Source: an uncultured Granulosicoccus sp.
GTDB taxonomy: Bacteria; Pseudomonadota; Gammaproteobacteria; Granulosicoccales; Granulosicoccaceae
Direction of reading: 5' to 3'
NCBI GenBank assembly: GCA_938016235.1
Contig: CALLPU010000125.1
Location: forward strand, 1 to 12,947
Length of the DNA: 12,947 nucleotides
In this document: positions 10,674 to 12,947 of the stretch, piece by piece
Layout: each line of letters opens with the position of its first letter
Numbering within the stretch: position 1 is the stretch's first letter
The notes under the pieces: model-generated
The model's input: the letters and a program-made list of their open reading frames with translations, nothing else
Told to the model about the DNA's origin: nothing
Database searches by the model: none
Translations under genes and position numbers: made by a program

Positions 10674-12947
10674 TCAACCAGCGGTGGTGTGCCGTGTAAA
10701 ACGCGCACCGAGCACCAGCAGGCACGGCGTCAGAAACAGGGTCAGTAATGTGGTGAATGCCAGCCCGCCGGCAATCGCACTCGATAGTTGTGTCCACCAT
10801 TGAGTCGATGGCGCACCAAACGACAACTCTCTGTCAATCAGATCCACGTTCATGGCGAAGACCATGGGCACAAGGCCGAGGATGGTGGTGATGGCTGTCA
10901 GCAGCACCGGTCTGGACCTGACGGATCCTGTCAGTAAGGCAGCGGGTATCGCGCCGGCGCCCTGAGAGCGGAAGCCGTTATACGTATCAATGAGGACGAT
11001 ATTGTTGTTTACCACGATTCCCGCCAGCGCGATGATTCCGATGCCGACCATCACGATCCCAAAGGTTTGACCGGTGATCATCAGGCCGATCAGCACCCCG
11101 GATGTTGAAAATACGATGGCGGTCAGGATCAGCATGGCCTGGTACAGGCTGTTGAATTGCGTGACGAGGATAATGGTCATGAGAAAGATCGCAGACAGAA
11201 ACGCCGTGAGTAAGAAGGTCATGGTTTCCTGTTGCTCTTCCGCCTCACCTTTGAATTCCACGCTGATATCAGGATCAGGTGGTTCGTCCAGTAGGGTCGC
11301 CTGTAGGGTTTTGAGTTCAGTATCGGGCAATTTGCCATCGGCAACGTCTGCCTCCACGGTAATCACGCGCTTGCCACCAGCACGCTGGATCACACCCGTT
11401 TTCGGCGCAGCCTTGATGGTGACAAAATTGGATATCGGCACCATGCCATTACGCGTGGGAACGCGCAGCTCGGCTATCTGATCAAGGTTGCGCTGCGCCA
11501 ACGGGTATCGAACACGTATATCCACTTCATCGGTGGCATCGTCAGGGCGATAACCAGCCAGCCGGATACCATTGGTGATCAACTGGATGGCGTTACCGAT
11601 CAGCGCTACATCAGCACCGTAGCGTGCGGCTTCCTCGCGATCCACTTGCAGACGCCATTCCACCCCCGGTAATGGCCGGTTATCGCTGATATCAACAAAG
11701 GCACCTTGCGATCGCATGATGTCGTGCAGTCGTTCCACAGCGCCATAGAGCTTGGCTCCCGGTGCACTGACCTGAATGTTAATGGGTTTGCCACCACCAT
11801 CAGGTCCACCTTCATTCGCTACAAACTCCACCTTGATGCCCGCAATATCGCTGAGCTCTTCGCGCAATTCAGCGGTGATATCAACAGCCTTGCGCCGCTG
11901 GTCCCAGTCAATGAATTCCATCTGGATGCTGCCAATGACATCGCCGTCGTCGTTCTGACCACTGCTGCCAGTGCGCGTGTAAACCGATTTGATCTCTTCG
12001 CGGCCGAACAGACGCTGTTCAACTCGCCTGAGAATGTTGTCCTGCTCGAATATCGACAGATCGCCTCTGGCATGAACCTGTATGGCCATGGACTCCGGCT
12101 CGACACTTGGGAAAAATTCGACACCTTTGCCTATGGCTCCGTAGAGCGCATAACTCAGCAGTGTAAAAGCCAGTACGCTAAGCAGCGTCTTGCCTGGATT
12201 GAGTAACAATCGGTGCAGTGTTTGCAGGTAACGCGATTTCAGGCCGTGCGTCTGCTCCAGTAGTTGCTGAACAGAGTGCAGTGTTGGGTCGTACGCCTCG
12301 TCATGCCCGGAAACCGGTGAATGCTGATGAGTGCTACTACGTTTACGCCCGATAAACTTTCCAGCAACCGGGATAAAAATCAACGCCATGGCGAGCGATG
12401 CAAGCAGGCAGCTTATGACAGTAATTGGCATGTAGCGCATGAATTGCCCAATCAGCCCAGGCCAGAACAACAACGGAAAGAATACGGCCAGTGTCGTAAA
12501 TGTTGACGCAATCACTGGCCATGCCATGCGCTTGGATGCGCTGGCATAAGCCTGTTCAGTGCTCATGCCACGGTCAATGTTTCTGTCGGCGAGTTCGGAC
12601 ACGATGATTGCGCCATCCACCAGCATGCCGACGACCAGAATCAGGCTGAACAGAACCACCACATTCATGGTGTAGCCCATGGAGTTGATTACCAGAATAC
12701 CGGTGAGGAACGAGCCGGGTATGGCAAAACCCACCAGGATCGAGGAGCGAATTCCCAACGTTGCCATGATGACGATCATGACCAGTACGACGCCTGATAT
12801 GACATTGTTCTGCAAATCCGTGAGCATGGTTCGCGTCTCTTCAGACTTGTCCTGATGAAAACCGATGGTGAGTGTGGGCGGCAATACTGATCGCTCTGCC
12901 TCTATCGTGCTGCGTACCGATTCGATGGTTTCGATGATGTTCGCACC
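10674..12947 (-). CDS. RND family efflux permease, partial (N-terminus off window)
   Basis: C-terminal 757 residues of an inner-membrane proton-driven transporter of the AcrB/efflux RND family, normally about 1030-1080 residues. The frame is open to the right edge, where GANIIETIESVRST matches the conserved GANxxET block of the porter domain; the true start is outside. Visible parts in order are the end of the first porter half, helices 2-6 (residues about 42-215 of the visible part), the second porter half, and the final helix bundle with GIIALAGIVVNNNIVLIDTYN. In the helix-4 motif the usual two aspartates are LVDG (Asp111 then Gly), so only one acidic proton-relay residue is present there. 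The end, TPCLLVLGARFTRHTTAG, is intact. A membrane-fusion partner gene would be expected upstream, outside the window. The substrate cannot be inferred. Confidence 0.93.
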   Translation of the reverse strand, partial: GANIIETIESVRSTIEAERSVLPPTLTIGFHQDKSEETRTMLTDLQNNVISGVVLVMIVIMATLGIRSSILVGFAIPGSFLTGILVINSMGYTMNVVVLFSLILVVGMLVDGAIIVSELADRNIDRGMSTEQAYASASKRMAWPVIASTFTTLAVFFPLLFWPGLIGQFMRYMPITVISCLLASLAMALIFIPVAGKFIGRKRSSTHQHSPVSGHDEAYDPTLHSVQQLLEQTHGLKSRYLQTLHRLLLNPGKTLLSVLAFTLLSYALYGAIGKGVEFFPSVEPESMAIQVHARGDLSIFEQDNILRRVEQRLFGREEIKSVYTRTGSSGQNDDGDVIGSIQMEFIDWDQRRKAVDITAELREELSDIAGIKVEFVANEGGPDGGGKPINIQVSAPGAKLYGAVERLHDIMRSQGAFVDISDNRPLPGVEWRLQVDREEAARYGADVALIGNAIQLITNGIRLAGYRPDDATDEVDIRVRYPLAQRNLDQIAELRVPTRNGMVPISNFVTIKAAPKTGVIQRAGGKRVITVEADVADGKLPDTELKTLQATLLDEPPDPDISVEFKGEAEEQQETMTFLLTAFLSAIFLMTIILVTQFNSLYQAMLILTAIVFSTSGVLIGLMITGQTFGIVMVGIGIIALAGIVVNNNIVLIDTYNGFRSQGAGAIPAALLTGSVRSRPVLLTAITTILGLVPMVFAMNVDLIDRELSFGAPSTQWWTQLSSAIAGGLAFTTLLTLFLTPCLLVLGARFTRHTTAG

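Noticed and set aside
12882..12884. TTG start codon for the RND protein at 12884
   Set aside because: The frame continues to the window edge with conserved RND porter sequence (GANxxET), so the gene is truncated by the window, not started here.

Overview
The window looks like chromosomal DNA of a polar-flagellated gammaproteobacterium. GC content is near 50-55%. The best-recognised proteins (FleQ, FlhG/FleN, FliA, FlgM, an IbpA-type Hsp20) resemble those of Pseudomonas and relatives. I cannot name the genus from the sequence.

Layout. (1) 6-2787, plus strand: a CHASE-domain membrane histidine kinase followed closely by two stand-alone receiver proteins, which form a compact signalling operon without a DNA-binding output. 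(2) 2788-3450: a probable terminator, then a monocistronic small heat-shock gene with a sigma-32-like promoter, a ROSE-like RNA hairpin over its ribosome binding site and a strong intrinsic terminator. (3) 3513-3821: an unrecognised small basic protein behind an inverted repeat. (4) 4370-3861 and 4855-4463, minus strand: a four-helix DoxX-like membrane protein and, upstream of it, the anti-sigma factor FlgM. (5) 5362-9276, plus strand, divergent from flgM: the sigma-54 flagellar master activator FleQ, a 400-nt structured gap, FlhG, FliA and a tail-anchored GYF_2-like protein. A GAF-GGDEF protein whose active site is destroyed follows at 9377-10306. (6) 10454-10529: tRNA-Glu(UUC) with its own promoter. 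(7) 10674-12947, minus strand: the C-terminal three quarters of an RND efflux permease, running off the right edge.

How the genes fit together (inference from known families). FleQ starts the flagellar cascade with RpoN. FlhG restrains FleQ and flagellar number. FliA drives late genes and is held by FlgM until the hook is complete. Here these four control genes sit together, but flhF is not next to flhG and no structural flagellar genes are visible. FleQ keeps the residues that bind c-di-GMP in Pseudomonas, and a catalytically dead GGDEF protein lies at the end of the cluster, so c-di-GMP input to flagellar control is a reasonable hypothesis. The fleQ/flhG flanks hold most of the unexplained sequence: palindromes, competing hairpins and short upstream reading frames that overlap the fleQ and flhG starts. 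The most original candidate here is this compact regulatory module (FlgM, FleQ, FlhG, FliA, GYF protein, pseudo-GGDEF). No phage, IS element, CRISPR array or defence system was seen.
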